Shown here piece after piece: positions 40,846 through 49,419 of a stretch of DNA of 64,000 bases (position 1 is its first letter; the number at the start of each line of letters is the position of its first letter). The stretch spans positions 1-64,000 of the forward strand of contig JAFOXR010000029.1 of the NCBI GenBank assembly GCA_017391675.1, written 5' to 3'. The notes beneath the pieces were generated by a model that was not told where the DNA came from, did no database searches, and was given only the letters and a program-made list of their open reading frames with translations. Position numbers and translations under genes: made by a program. The DNA comes from Muribaculaceae bacterium. Its GTDB lineage: Bacteria; Bacteroidota; Bacteroidia; Bacteroidales; Muribaculaceae.

Positions 40846-42042
40846 TTATCCTTTAAGGCGTTGCCATGTGTAGTTGTAGTCGGTGTGACGCTTGCTTTTC
40901 AGCTTGTAGTAAAAGTTTATAAAAGGCTGGGCTAAAGTGAAAAGCGGAATGGACATCATTAGCTTAGCCGATTGCAGCAAAGCGGCTATTTTACGGTAAA
41001 TTGCTATTTGTGGAATAATAGTCAATGCGATTATAAGCAAAGCGGTGGCAATAATGATAATGTTGGAATACCCTAAGGCTATCATAGCAGCCGACCCGAT
41101 AAAAATTGCATAATAGAAGGCTGTAAGTAAAGATGCCATGAAAAAGGCAGGTGAACTGATTTTGCTTTCGGTAAAGCTATGGCGCAATTTGTCGTTCTTG
41201 AAAGCTCTGTCAGGATTATTGTACCATACTGAAACCATGCTTTCTTCGGAAATTTCCACTCTTGTGTTTTCTTTTGTTGTAATCTCGTTCACGAAAATAT
41301 CGTCGTCTCCATAGTGAAGATGCATGGAGTGTGAGAATCCTTTATGCTTGAAAAACAATGTTTTGCGATAAGCAATATTGTCGCTTGTTCCGCGATATGG
41401 TTTGTGCCGTATCGCTTGTATTAAGTATTTTACGGTGTTCTGTAGTCTCATGAACGCTCTTAAGAATCTTCCCTTAGTCACATCGATGCCGTCTTCAGTT
41501 TTTGAAATGCCTATTACTACGCCTGTAGTGTTGTCGAAATGGGCGGCCATAGCCGAAATCCATTGCTCCGACATAGGACGGCATTTGGCGCTTGTTGTGA
41601 GAATGATGTCGTATTTTGCCGCTTTGATACCAACCATTAATGCAAGTTTCTTGCGAGACAGGTTTCTTGCATCATTTGGTGTGCAAGTGTAGTGAATATT
41701 GTCGTAATTCAAGGCTAGACGGTCAATGTGATCTTGGACAGCTTCGTTTTCGCCGTCGTTAACCACAATGATTTCATATAGCGGGTAGTCCTGTTCAAGC
41801 AGTGAGGGTAGATTGCGGACAAGTTTAGATGTGTCATTGTCGGAGTATACTATTACTGAAACTCCTTGACTCTCGTCGCAGATGTCGCCCTTATGTAAAC
41901 GGTTAGTCTTATGCGATAGAATGGACGCTTTCTTTAGAGAACGGTAAGAGAAGAAATACCATAGAGTGTAGAAGATAGAAAAACAAGCCGAAATGCCTGC
42001 TATCGCTAAAATAATAGGGTCTATGTCAAAAGAAATATGCAT
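40846..42042 (-). CDS. Family 2 glycosyltransferase, membrane-bound
   Basis: A 398-residue GT-A enzyme with an N-terminal helix (about 5-30), a catalytic domain (about 55-270) and three C-terminal hydrophobic helices. Seen: GVSVIVYSDNDTSKLVRNLPSLLEQDYPLYEIIVVNDG (nucleotide-binding strand and acidic residues), HYGDDDIFVNEIT (general-base acidic motif) and YNNPDRAFKNDKLRH. At the usual DxD place the sequence is ILTTSAKCRP, so the canonical aspartates are not obvious. The start at 42042 was chosen because the first membrane helix follows at once. It is divergent to the export operon and probably part of the polysaccharide locus. Confidence 0.85.
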   Translation of the reverse strand: MHISFDIDPIILAIAGISACFSIFYTLWYFFSYRSLKKASILSHKTNRLHKGDICDESQGVSVIVYSDNDTSKLVRNLPSLLEQDYPLYEIIVVNDGENEAVQDHIDRLALNYDNIHYTCTPNDARNLSRKKLALMVGIKAAKYDIILTTSAKCRPMSEQWISAMAAHFDNTTGVVIGISKTEDGIDVTKGRFLRAFMRLQNTVKYLIQAIRHKPYRGTSDNIAYRKTLFFKHKGFSHSMHLHYGDDDIFVNEITTKENTRVEISEESMVSVWYNNPDRAFKNDKLRHSFTESKISSPAFFMASLLTAFYYAIFIGSAAMIALGYSNIIIIATALLIIALTIIPQIAIYRKIAALLQSAKLMMSIPLFTLAQPFINFYYKLKSKRHTDYNYTWQRLKG

Positions 42043-42117
42043 AAAAGTCTTAACTTTGCAAAAGTGTCGTAAATTCATAAAAAGTGCCTATGCGAAAGCG
42101 TAGGCTAATCATCACTG

Positions 42118-42125
42118 CAAATTTA
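42118..42125 (-). promoter_or_regulatory. GT2 promoter, -7 element
   Basis: TAAATTTG on the minus strand, 75 bases before the GT2 start. The intervening leader contains a hairpin at 42086-42105 (8-bp stem, 4-base loop). Confidence 0.5.
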
Positions 42126-42133
42126 CAAAAAAG

Positions 42134-42193
42134 ATAGTGTAATGCAGTATAAAGTCAAGCGCTTTTTTGATGCATTATGAGGTGCTGCACTAT
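42134..42193 (+). repeat. Nested inverted repeats upstream of the polysaccharide operon
   Basis: TAATGCA (42140-42146) pairs with TGCATTA (42171-42177), and the outer ATAGTG (42134-42139) pairs with CACTAT (42188-42193). They lie 45 bases upstream of the export gene start and could form a leader hairpin or an operator. No TAnnTTTG element was found for this operon. Confidence 0.4.
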
Positions 42194-42238
42194 AATAAAA
42201 AACAGAAAATTCCGTTTAAATAAAAAATAATAATGTGT

Positions 42239-43051
42239 ATGAGAAAAAAAGCAATATATACAATAGCCATAATAGCAATGTCATGGCTTTTTATGGTGTC
42301 ATGTTCATCGTCAAAAGAGAGTCTTACTTATTTTGAAAATGCCGACAGTCTTTCGGCTGAAGGAATAGGAAGCAATAAGTACGGCATCAAAATTGTGCCT
42401 GATGACGAATTGAAGATTGTTGTGACATCACAAGTGCCAGAAGCAACAGCTGCTTATAATCTGCCGCTAGCTAATTATGCCGACAGGACTAAGCTGGAGT
42501 CTACATCGACACAATCATTGCAAACCTATGTGGTAGATAAGAAAGGATATATTATGATGCCAGTGTTGGGAAAAGTGCATGTGGCAGGAAAAACTAACGA
42601 CGAAATAACTGACTATCTTACAGAACAGATTGCAAAAGATGTAACCGATCCATATGTTAGCGTGAGATTGCATACATTCAAGGTGAATGTGCTGGGTGAG
42701 GTAGAGAATCCAGGTGTTGTGGCGGTTAAGACCGAGAGATTCTCGGTACTTGATGCCTTGGCTGCTGCCAATGATATGACTGAATATGGTAAGCGTGATA
42801 ATGTGTTGATTATCCGTGAGGAAAATGGCGTGAAGAAATATGTGAGACTTAACCTGAATGATGTGAAGGTTCTTGAATCTCCATATTTTTATCTGCAGCA
42901 GAATGATGTGGTTTATGTAGAGCCTAATAAAATCAGAAAAGCAAATTCTAAGTTTAATCAGAATAATTCATATAAGTTGAGTGTTGTGTCAACAATTGTG
43001 AGTGCATGTTCTGTAATAGCGTCACTTATAATAGCGCTTCTCGTAAAATGA
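42239..43051 (+). CDS. Wza-like polysaccharide export lipoprotein
   Basis: A 270-residue outer-membrane polysaccharide export protein. The N-terminus is a lipoprotein signal ending in MVSC (lipobox Cys near 23). A polysaccharide export domain follows (about 45-150, YGIKIVPDDELKIVVTSQV, VDKKGYIMMPVLGKVHVAG), then an SLBB-type domain (about 155-235, FKVNVLGEVENPGVVAV). The C-terminus ends with a hydrophobic helix (VVSTIVSACSVIASLIIALLV). The start could instead be the ATG two codons upstream at 42233. It would form the outer-membrane channel working with the Wzz-like protein two genes on. Confidence 0.88.
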   Translation: MRKKAIYTIAIIAMSWLFMVSCSSSKESLTYFENADSLSAEGIGSNKYGIKIVPDDELKIVVTSQVPEATAAYNLPLANYADRTKLESTSTQSLQTYVVDKKGYIMMPVLGKVHVAGKTNDEITDYLTEQIAKDVTDPYVSVRLHTFKVNVLGEVENPGVVAVKTERFSVLDALAAANDMTEYGKRDNVLIIREENGVKKYVRLNLNDVKVLESPYFYLQQNDVVYVEPNKIRKANSKFNQNNSYKLSVVSTIVSACSVIASLIIALLVK

Positions 43052-43069
43052 TAATTGTAGGCTTATCGC

Positions 43070-44350
43070 GTGTTAAGTATAAATAAGACATATTGCTGGC
43101 TATTTGTAATAGCGATATTGATACAGATTCCAAATGTTCATTTCGTCAAGTTTGCCGATGAATTGCTGGTTGCCTTGATGACGTGTCTTGTAGGGCTTGA
43201 CATGCTGATAAATCATCAACTTAAGAAGTATAAGCTGCTATGGATAATAGCTGGCATAATGGCAATTTATGCGTTGTATTCGGTGGTGTTCATGTCCTAT
43301 AACACTCCAGTTGCTGTCGTTCATGACTATATAGCTCAGATGAAGCCTTTCTGTTATTTCTGCATAAGCTATGCAATCGTGCCCAAGTTTGATGCTTCAA
43401 TGAGAAATATAGCTAAAGGTGCATGTATACTTAATTCAGCTATTGCATTGGTGTGTGTGATCACAGGAACCGTACAGACGGTGTTTTTTCATGTTTCTTA
43501 TATGGGACTGGTGTCAATGATTTCATTTCTTGTTTACCTGTTCTGTTCGACCGATGAGAATGGGAAAGTTGAAAAGACCGATTTGATGATATCAGTGGCA
43601 ATGCTTACGATTGGGCTTGCCAGTACACGCTCAAAGTTCTATGGGGAATATGTGATGGCGTTATATATGCTATTTATGTATACTCCTGGATTTGCAAAGA
43701 ATATAAAACTAAAGCACGTTCTGGCTTTTGTTTTTGCTGCTGCAATGGTAGTTGTCGTGGCTTGGGGCAAAATAGAGTATTATTTCTTGGCTGAAGCGGC
43801 GGATATGGAGTTTGATGAGGAGGCGATGCAAACGATAGCGCGCCCTATGCTCTATGCAGGAATGGCTATGCTTCTTGCCTTGCACCCTCTTTTGGGTAGT
43901 GGATTGGCTTCATTTGCAACCAATGCATCATCAACAGCTGTAAATTATTCCGAGGCGTATAGAACCATAGGTTTAGATAGCGTATGGGGCTTGTCACCAT
44001 CATTTGATTCATTTATTTGTGATGCATTTTATCCTAGTTTGGCTCAATTTGGCCTGGTTGGGATAGGCTTGTTTGTGTATTTTTTCGTGTGGATATATAA
44101 GAGGCTTAGTCTTGTCCTACGATTACAAGGCAAAGTCTATTATTTGATAGGAGTCATGTCTATTGTTGTAGTGCTTATAGAGAGTGTTGCAGCAACGACA
44201 TTTAATCAAGGAGCAGGAGCTATGTGCATGATGATATTAGGCTGCATAGTTTCTTCATTTAGGGCAAGAACCAAGAAAGAACGGGAAGATATATTAATGA
44301 TGCCGTATAAAGATACTGCAGCATTGCTATACATTAGAAATGAAAAATAA
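43070..44350 (+). CDS. Wzy-like polysaccharide polymerase / O-antigen ligase family membrane protein
   Basis: A 426-residue protein with about ten to eleven hydrophobic helices and a large loop (about 240-325) between late helices, with PLLGSGLASFATNAS and an Arg/Asp-containing stretch. The architecture is that of Wzy polymerases and WaaL ligases. No ATG lies near the beginning; the start is a GTG at 43070, 19 bases after the export gene stop. The context (export protein before, chain-length protein after) favours a polymerase. Specific residues cannot be assigned. Confidence 0.75.
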   Translation: MLSINKTYCWLFVIAILIQIPNVHFVKFADELLVALMTCLVGLDMLINHQLKKYKLLWIIAGIMAIYALYSVVFMSYNTPVAVVHDYIAQMKPFCYFCISYAIVPKFDASMRNIAKGACILNSAIALVCVITGTVQTVFFHVSYMGLVSMISFLVYLFCSTDENGKVEKTDLMISVAMLTIGLASTRSKFYGEYVMALYMLFMYTPGFAKNIKLKHVLAFVFAAAMVVVVAWGKIEYYFLAEAADMEFDEEAMQTIARPMLYAGMAMLLALHPLLGSGLASFATNASSTAVNYSEAYRTIGLDSVWGLSPSFDSFICDAFYPSLAQFGLVGIGLFVYFFVWIYKRLSLVLRLQGKVYYLIGVMSIVVVLIESVAATTFNQGAGAMCMMILGCIVSSFRARTKKEREDILMMPYKDTAALLYIRNEK

Positions 44351-44358
44351 TATTAGAT

Positions 44359-45933
44359 ATGGAAAATGATAAAATCGACTTGAGGAAATATATCAATGCA
44401 GTAAAGCGCAAATGGTATTGGGGCGTAGCTGTATTTGTATTGGTAATGGGTATGGCTATTACTTATTGTGTCGTGAAAATGCCGCAATACATGTCATATT
44501 CAATGATGCTAATAGAAGCCGATTCTGACGATGGCGCAAAATCCATGGGAGGAATGCTTGGACTTATGAAATCATTCTCAATAGGTGGTTTCGGAAGTGC
44601 ATCTATTGATAACGAGTTGCTTATCCTTCAGTCTCATGCAGTAAAGAAAGAAATGATAAACAGATTGGGACTGAATAGGGTATATGTAGAACGGAATGGA
44701 TTGCAAAAGACACTTCTGTATAAGAATTCACCAGTGCTGCTAGAAGCACCAAGCGAACTGTTTGATACATTGCAGTATGGTTTTAAGGTTCGTGTGAAAT
44801 TAAAGAAAGGAGTTGCCGACATAAAAGCTACTAAAGGTCTTTTAGGAACTGTAATAGCTTCAAAGCAGGGCGCAACATTGCCTTGTACATTGAATACGCC
44901 TTATGGAGATTTCCAGGTACTGAAAACAAGTGAATATAACGCAGAAGATGAGCGTACTATAGATGTTGTAGTTCAAGGCAACGATATGGCGGTAGACGGA
45001 TTTGGTAAGAAAGTCCTTGAAATAGCTTATGCCAATAAGAAATCGGACGGTATTGTGCTTGAGATTCTTGACCCAAGCAAGGAGCGTGGACGGGATATTC
45101 TTAATACATTGATGTCTCTATATAATGAACGCCGTAGAGATCGCCGAAACGAGCGGGCTATTGCTGATGCTCAGTTCCTTGAAGAAAGAATTGCTTCATT
45201 GGGAGCAGAATTGGCTGAGTCGGAAAAGGAAATAGAAAAATTCAAGAAAGATGCTAATATCATAAGCGTAGAACCTGAAGCAACGCTATTGTTCACTCAA
45301 GATGTTGAAACTGATAATATGCTGCTTGCGTTACAGGTAGAGGAAATGACTCTTAATTCTATGCTTGAACAGCTGAATGATCCTCAAAAGCGCTATTCTC
45401 TTATACCTATGTCCGAAAGTTTAGGTGATGCAAATGCTGCTGCAGTGATTGAAAATTATAACGATTTGCTTCTTAGCAGAATGGCGATGAAGTCATCGGC
45501 AAAAGAAGGTAATATAGCATTGAAACAACTTACCGAACAGATCGATGCGGTGCGTGAAAGTGCCATTGAGAATGTGAAGAGACTTCAGAATCAATGGGAA
45601 ATAAAGTACAATAGATTCAAGAAGGAAAGCGGCAAGTATAAAAACCGTATAGGCTCTTTGCCACAATATGAACGAGAACTGGTAGACTTGACAAGAGATA
45701 GAGAACTGAAGAATACTTTGTATATGTTTTTGCTTGAAAAACGCGAAAGTGCGTTGTTGAAGCAGAACAATTCACAGGAACTCGGTTTCGTGTTTGAACC
45801 GGCATATTCAGCTATAAAGTCAAGCAAGACAAAACTTTACCTAATCTTGGGGTTGGGATTTGCTGCAGCTGTTGTATCTGGAATTGTCTTGTCTATGATA
45901 ATTGGTTTAAGAAAGAAAAGTGACACCAATTAA
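44359..45933 (+). CDS. Wzz/GumC-like chain-length determinant
   Basis: A 524-residue inner-membrane protein of the polysaccharide co-polymerase class. An N-terminal cytoplasmic segment (DKIDLRKYINAVKRKWYW) leads into helix 1 (about 20-42). A long periplasmic coiled coil covers about 270-440 (ADAQFLEERIASLGAELAESEKEIEKF). The last helix is at about 495-517 (LYLILGLGFAAAVVSGIVLSMIIG). No fused tyrosine kinase domain, so phosphorylation control is not encoded here. It would set chain length and span to the Wza-like pore. Confidence 0.88.
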   Translation: MENDKIDLRKYINAVKRKWYWGVAVFVLVMGMAITYCVVKMPQYMSYSMMLIEADSDDGAKSMGGMLGLMKSFSIGGFGSASIDNELLILQSHAVKKEMINRLGLNRVYVERNGLQKTLLYKNSPVLLEAPSELFDTLQYGFKVRVKLKKGVADIKATKGLLGTVIASKQGATLPCTLNTPYGDFQVLKTSEYNAEDERTIDVVVQGNDMAVDGFGKKVLEIAYANKKSDGIVLEILDPSKERGRDILNTLMSLYNERRRDRRNERAIADAQFLEERIASLGAELAESEKEIEKFKKDANIISVEPEATLLFTQDVETDNMLLALQVEEMTLNSMLEQLNDPQKRYSLIPMSESLGDANAAAVIENYNDLLLSRMAMKSSAKEGNIALKQLTEQIDAVRESAIENVKRLQNQWEIKYNRFKKESGKYKNRIGSLPQYERELVDLTRDRELKNTLYMFLLEKRESALLKQNNSQELGFVFEPAYSAIKSSKTKLYLILGLGFAAAVVSGIVLSMIIGLRKKSDTN

Positions 45934-45935
45934 GT

Positions 45936-47153
45936 ATGGTTATGAGTAAGAGGGTATTGATAGTAAATAAGTTCTATTATGCGCGTGGTGGTGACTGCGT
46001 GTGTACTCTTAATCTTGAGAAACTTTTAAAGGCTCAAGGTTGGGAAGTGGCTGTATATGCTATGAAATATCCTGAGAATCTCTCAAGCGAGTGGTCAAGC
46101 TATTTTGCCGAGGAAATTTCTTTCTCGGGTGGTGTTGGCGAAAAGGTGAGGGCTGCTAAGCGATTGCTTGGCTATGGGGACATAAAGGCTTCATTCAAGA
46201 AGATTCTGGAAGACTTCAAGCCTTCTATTGTACATTTGCAGAACATTCATAGCTACTTGTCTCCAATAATAGCTAAAATGGCAAAAGACTGCGGTTGCCG
46301 TGTGGTGTGGACTTTGCATGACTATAAGCTGTTGTGCCCATCATACTCCTGCTTGAGAGATGGCAAGCCATGCGAGTTGTGCTTTACTGATAAAAGTAAT
46401 GTGATAAAGTACCGTTGCATGAAAAATAGCATGGTCGCAAGTGTCTTGGGGTACATGGAAGCTGTGAAATGGAATAAAGACTGGCTAGAGCGCTATGTAG
46501 ATGCTTTTGTGTGTCCTAGTGCATTCATGGCGCAGAAGATGGCGCAAGGAGGCTTTGATAAGACTAAACTTCATGTGATATGTAATTTCTTGGATCCGAT
46601 AAAACTGCAAGTCCTTAAAGAACAGCAGGCTCAGAGAGAAAAGACATATTTGTATATAGGACGCTTGTCGCATGAAAAAGGAGTAGGAACATTGCTTGAA
46701 GTAGCAAAGACTTTGCCGTTCAAGTTAAAGATTGCAGGTGGAGGTCCTTTATCGGAACAGTTCAAAGAAGAATATAAGGGCTATGGTCAAATAGAGTTCC
46801 TCGGTCATCAGAATGCAGAACAGGTGAGCAAATTGCTGTCGCAGGCAACTTTTGCTGTAGTCCCTTCTGAATGGTATGAGAATAATCCGTTAAGCGTGAT
46901 TGAGTCGCTATGTGCCGGTACGCCGGTAGTGGGCGCTAATATAGGAGGTATCCCAGAATTGATAGATAATGGCGATACTGGTTACATTTTCGAGTCGGGA
47001 AATTCCGCTCAGTTGCGAGAATGCATTGAGAACGCATTTTCTCAGCAATGGGATTATGATAAAATAAAAATGCTATCTTTGTGCAGATTTTCTCAAGAAA
47101 AGCATTATGCTTTGCTTGAGAAGGTGTATGGACAACAACTTATTGTTGAATGA
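45936..47153 (+). CDS. Family 4 glycosyltransferase (GT-B fold)
   Basis: A 405-residue cytoplasmic retaining glycosyltransferase. The N-terminal half has VLIVNKFYYARGGDCVCTLNLEKLL, HLQNIHSYLSPIIA and the DYKLLCPSYSCLRDGKPCELC cysteine cluster often seen in GT4 enzymes. The C-terminal half has YIGRLSHEKGVGTLLEVAK and the donor-binding EX7E region EWYENNPLSVIESLCAGTPVV. The start may be the second ATG at 45942. It begins two bases after the Wzz-like stop. Sugar donor unknown. Confidence 0.88.
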   Translation: MVMSKRVLIVNKFYYARGGDCVCTLNLEKLLKAQGWEVAVYAMKYPENLSSEWSSYFAEEISFSGGVGEKVRAAKRLLGYGDIKASFKKILEDFKPSIVHLQNIHSYLSPIIAKMAKDCGCRVVWTLHDYKLLCPSYSCLRDGKPCELCFTDKSNVIKYRCMKNSMVASVLGYMEAVKWNKDWLERYVDAFVCPSAFMAQKMAQGGFDKTKLHVICNFLDPIKLQVLKEQQAQREKTYLYIGRLSHEKGVGTLLEVAKTLPFKLKIAGGGPLSEQFKEEYKGYGQIEFLGHQNAEQVSKLLSQATFAVVPSEWYENNPLSVIESLCAGTPVVGANIGGIPELIDNGDTGYIFESGNSAQLRECIENAFSQQWDYDKIKMLSLCRFSQEKHYALLEKVYGQQLIVE

Positions 47154-47165
47154 AAAAATTAAGAA

Positions 47166-48227
47166 ATGGCAAGTAGAATACCAACAGATGCTTCAATAAT
47201 ATTGACTTACCGCTGCCCTATGCAGTGCAAGATGTGCAATATATGGAAGTATCCAACCGATATCAAGAAAGAGATTCAGGCAGAGGAGCTAAAGTGTCTG
47301 CCTAAACTTAAATTCATAAATCTTACAGGCGGCGAACCATTTATAAGAGAGGACCTGGAAGAAATTGTGAAGGTCTGTTATACTAAGTCCCCTCGAATCG
47401 TGATATCAACATCGGGTTGGTTTGAAGATAGGGTAATAGACCTGGCTAAGAAGTTCCCTAATATAGGTATCCGTATTTCTATAGAGGGCTTATCGGAAAA
47501 GAATGATGAGCTTAGAGGCCGTCAAGGAGGCTTTGACAAAGGTTTGCGCACATTGTTGAAGTTAAAGGAAATGGGCGTTAAGGACATAGGCTTCGGTTGT
47601 ACTGTGAGCAATAATAATAGCAAGGACATGCTGTCGTTATATCAATTGTCTAAGTCGCTTGGGCTAGAGTTTGCTACAGCGTCGTTCCATAACTCATATT
47701 ATTTCCACAAAGACGATAATGTGATAACCAATCAAGCCGAAGTGTGTGATGACTTTAAGACCTTGATAGAATGGCAATTGAAAGAAAATCATCCTAAATC
47801 ATGGTTCAGAGCTTATTTTAATATGGGCTTGATAAACTATATAGAAGGAAATAGGAGAATGCTGCCATGCGAAGCCGGTTCTATTAATTTCTTCATCGAT
47901 CCTTATGGTGATGTGTATCCTTGCAATGGTATGGAAGAAAAGTACTGGAAGGGTACGATGGGCAACATTCGTGAAACAAAGGATTTCATGGAACTGTGGA
48001 ACAGCGAACAGGCAGAGCGCGTGCGTGCAAATGTGCGCAAGTGCCCAAAGAATTGCTGGATGGTAGGTACGGCTTCTCCTGTGATGTATAAGTATATTAT
48101 TCACCCTGCAAAATGGGTTTTGAAGAATAAATTGCGTTCAATGATGGGCAAACCCATCTGCTTGGATAAAAAATGGTGCGATGTAGGACAGGATCCGAGT
48201 CAAGGCGATATGCGGGAGGTATTCTGA
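47166..48227 (+). CDS. Radical SAM/SPASM protein in polysaccharide locus
   Basis: A 353-residue radical SAM enzyme. The cluster motif is CPMQCKMC with Cys17, Cys21 and Cys24 (CxxxCxxC), followed by FINLTGGEPFIRED, the SAM-binding GGEP motif. A C-terminal SPASM-like region has CEAGSINFFIDPYGDVYPCNG (about 237-257) and CPKNCW (about 297-302) for auxiliary iron-sulfur ligands. It sits between two glycosyltransferase genes with 12- and 19-base gaps, so it is surely co-transcribed. Likely roles are radical chemistry on a nucleotide sugar or lipid-linked glycan, or modification of a peptide encoded elsewhere. No precursor peptide is visible next to it. Confidence 0.85.
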   Translation: MASRIPTDASIILTYRCPMQCKMCNIWKYPTDIKKEIQAEELKCLPKLKFINLTGGEPFIREDLEEIVKVCYTKSPRIVISTSGWFEDRVIDLAKKFPNIGIRISIEGLSEKNDELRGRQGGFDKGLRTLLKLKEMGVKDIGFGCTVSNNNSKDMLSLYQLSKSLGLEFATASFHNSYYFHKDDNVITNQAEVCDDFKTLIEWQLKENHPKSWFRAYFNMGLINYIEGNRRMLPCEAGSINFFIDPYGDVYPCNGMEEKYWKGTMGNIRETKDFMELWNSEQAERVRANVRKCPKNCWMVGTASPVMYKYIIHPAKWVLKNKLRSMMGKPICLDKKWCDVGQDPSQGDMREVF

Positions 48228-48246
48228 AACTGAAATAAAGGCGTTT

Positions 48247-49341
48247 ATGAAGGTAGTAGTAATCGGGACAAGAGGAATTCCTAACATACAAGGAGGAGTG
48301 GAAACCCATTGCGAGGAACTGTATCCGCGCTTGGCGAAAATGGGTTGCGATATTACTATTATGCGCCGTTCCTGCTATATTGCAGAAAATAATAAGATAA
48401 ACGATTATAAAGGTGTGCACTTGAAAGATGTGTACGCTCCTCATAAGAAATCACTTGAAGCAATCGTGCATTCGATGCTTTGTGTGATAAAAGCCCGCAT
48501 GCTTAACCCCGATGTTGTCCATGTTCATGCCATAGGCCCCGGACTTTGTATCCCATTTGCGCGACTGTTAGGGCTGAGAGTGGTTAGTACCAATCACGGA
48601 CCTGATTATGACAGGAAAAAGTGGGGCAAACTGGCGAAGTCAATGCTTAAGCTAGGCGAGTGGTGCCAAGCAAAATTCAGCAATGAAGTGATTGTGATTT
48701 CAAAGGTAATTGCCAATATTCTGGAAACGAATTATGGCCGTGCAAATACCCAGCTCGTTTTTAATGGAGTGACACCGCCTGTAAAGGCCACAACTCAGGA
48801 TTATATAAACTCGCTTGGTCTAGAACCGAAGAAATATGTTTTGGGATTAGGCCGTTTTGTGGAAGAGAAGAATTTTCATCAATTGATAGAAGCGTGGAAT
48901 AAACTCAGCGATAAGCATGGCTTTAAACTGGTAATTGCTGGTGATGCCGACCATGAAGATGATTATTCTCGTCGATTGAAACAGCTTGCTAAAGAAAGTG
49001 GCGTTGTCTTGACAGGATTTATAAAAGGTGAGAAACTAAATGAAATACTCACTCATGCGGGATTGTTCATTTTGCCGTCATCGCATGAAGGCTTGCCTAT
49101 CTCATTGCTTGAGGCTATGAGTTATAATCTTGATTCGCTAGTGAGTGATATACCTGCCAATAAGATACCAAGTTTAAGTGAAGATGATTTCTTCCACTGC
49201 GGTGATATAGATGATTTGTGCTTGAAGATAAAGCAGAAACTGGACAACTTGAAACTGGGAAGAGAGTATGACTTGTCTTTGTATAACTGGGACAATATAG
49301 CACTCCAAACGCTAGAAGTTTACAATACAGCTTGTAAGTAA
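48247..49341 (+). CDS. Family 4 glycosyltransferase, DUF1972-type
   Basis: A 364-residue GT-B enzyme. The start KVVVIGTRGIPNIQGGVETHCEEL is the DUF1972/rhamnosyltransferase-type N-terminus. Then VHVHAIGPGLCIPFARLLG, a donor domain with VLGLGRFVEEKNFHQLIEAW, and the EX7E-type motif PSSHEGLPISLLEAMSYN. Last gene of the polysaccharide operon before a convergent terminator. Similar proteins transfer rhamnose or other hexoses; the donor here is not known. Confidence 0.88.
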   Translation: MKVVVIGTRGIPNIQGGVETHCEELYPRLAKMGCDITIMRRSCYIAENNKINDYKGVHLKDVYAPHKKSLEAIVHSMLCVIKARMLNPDVVHVHAIGPGLCIPFARLLGLRVVSTNHGPDYDRKKWGKLAKSMLKLGEWCQAKFSNEVIVISKVIANILETNYGRANTQLVFNGVTPPVKATTQDYINSLGLEPKKYVLGLGRFVEEKNFHQLIEAWNKLSDKHGFKLVIAGDADHEDDYSRRLKQLAKESGVVLTGFIKGEKLNEILTHAGLFILPSSHEGLPISLLEAMSYNLDSLVSDIPANKIPSLSEDDFFHCGDIDDLCLKIKQKLDNLKLGREYDLSLYNWDNIALQTLEVYNTACK

Positions 49342-49362
49342 TATAAAGCTGGATAGATATAC

Positions 49363-49394
49363 AAAAAGGTGAGGCCCATGGACCTCACCTTTTT
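49363..49394. terminator. Bidirectional terminator after the polysaccharide operon
   Basis: A 12-bp stem (49363-49374 with 49383-49394) with A5 on the left and T5 on the right, between convergent genes. Confidence 0.9.
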
Positions 49395-49419
49395 CTGCGT
49401 TTGAACTATCGAGAACTGA

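Noticed and set aside
42086-42105. Hairpin with GAAA loop as a plus-strand terminator or structured RNA
   Set aside because: No T-tract and no + strand transcript upstream; more likely part of the minus-strand leader of the GT2 gene.
42043-42238. Invertible promoter of the Bacteroides capsule type
   Set aside because: Repeats here are short and nested, with no long flanking inverted repeats and no recombinase gene in the window.
47166-48227. RiPP-type peptide modification cluster around the radical SAM gene
   Set aside because: No small precursor ORF, no peptidase and no ABC exporter next to it; all neighbours are polysaccharide genes.
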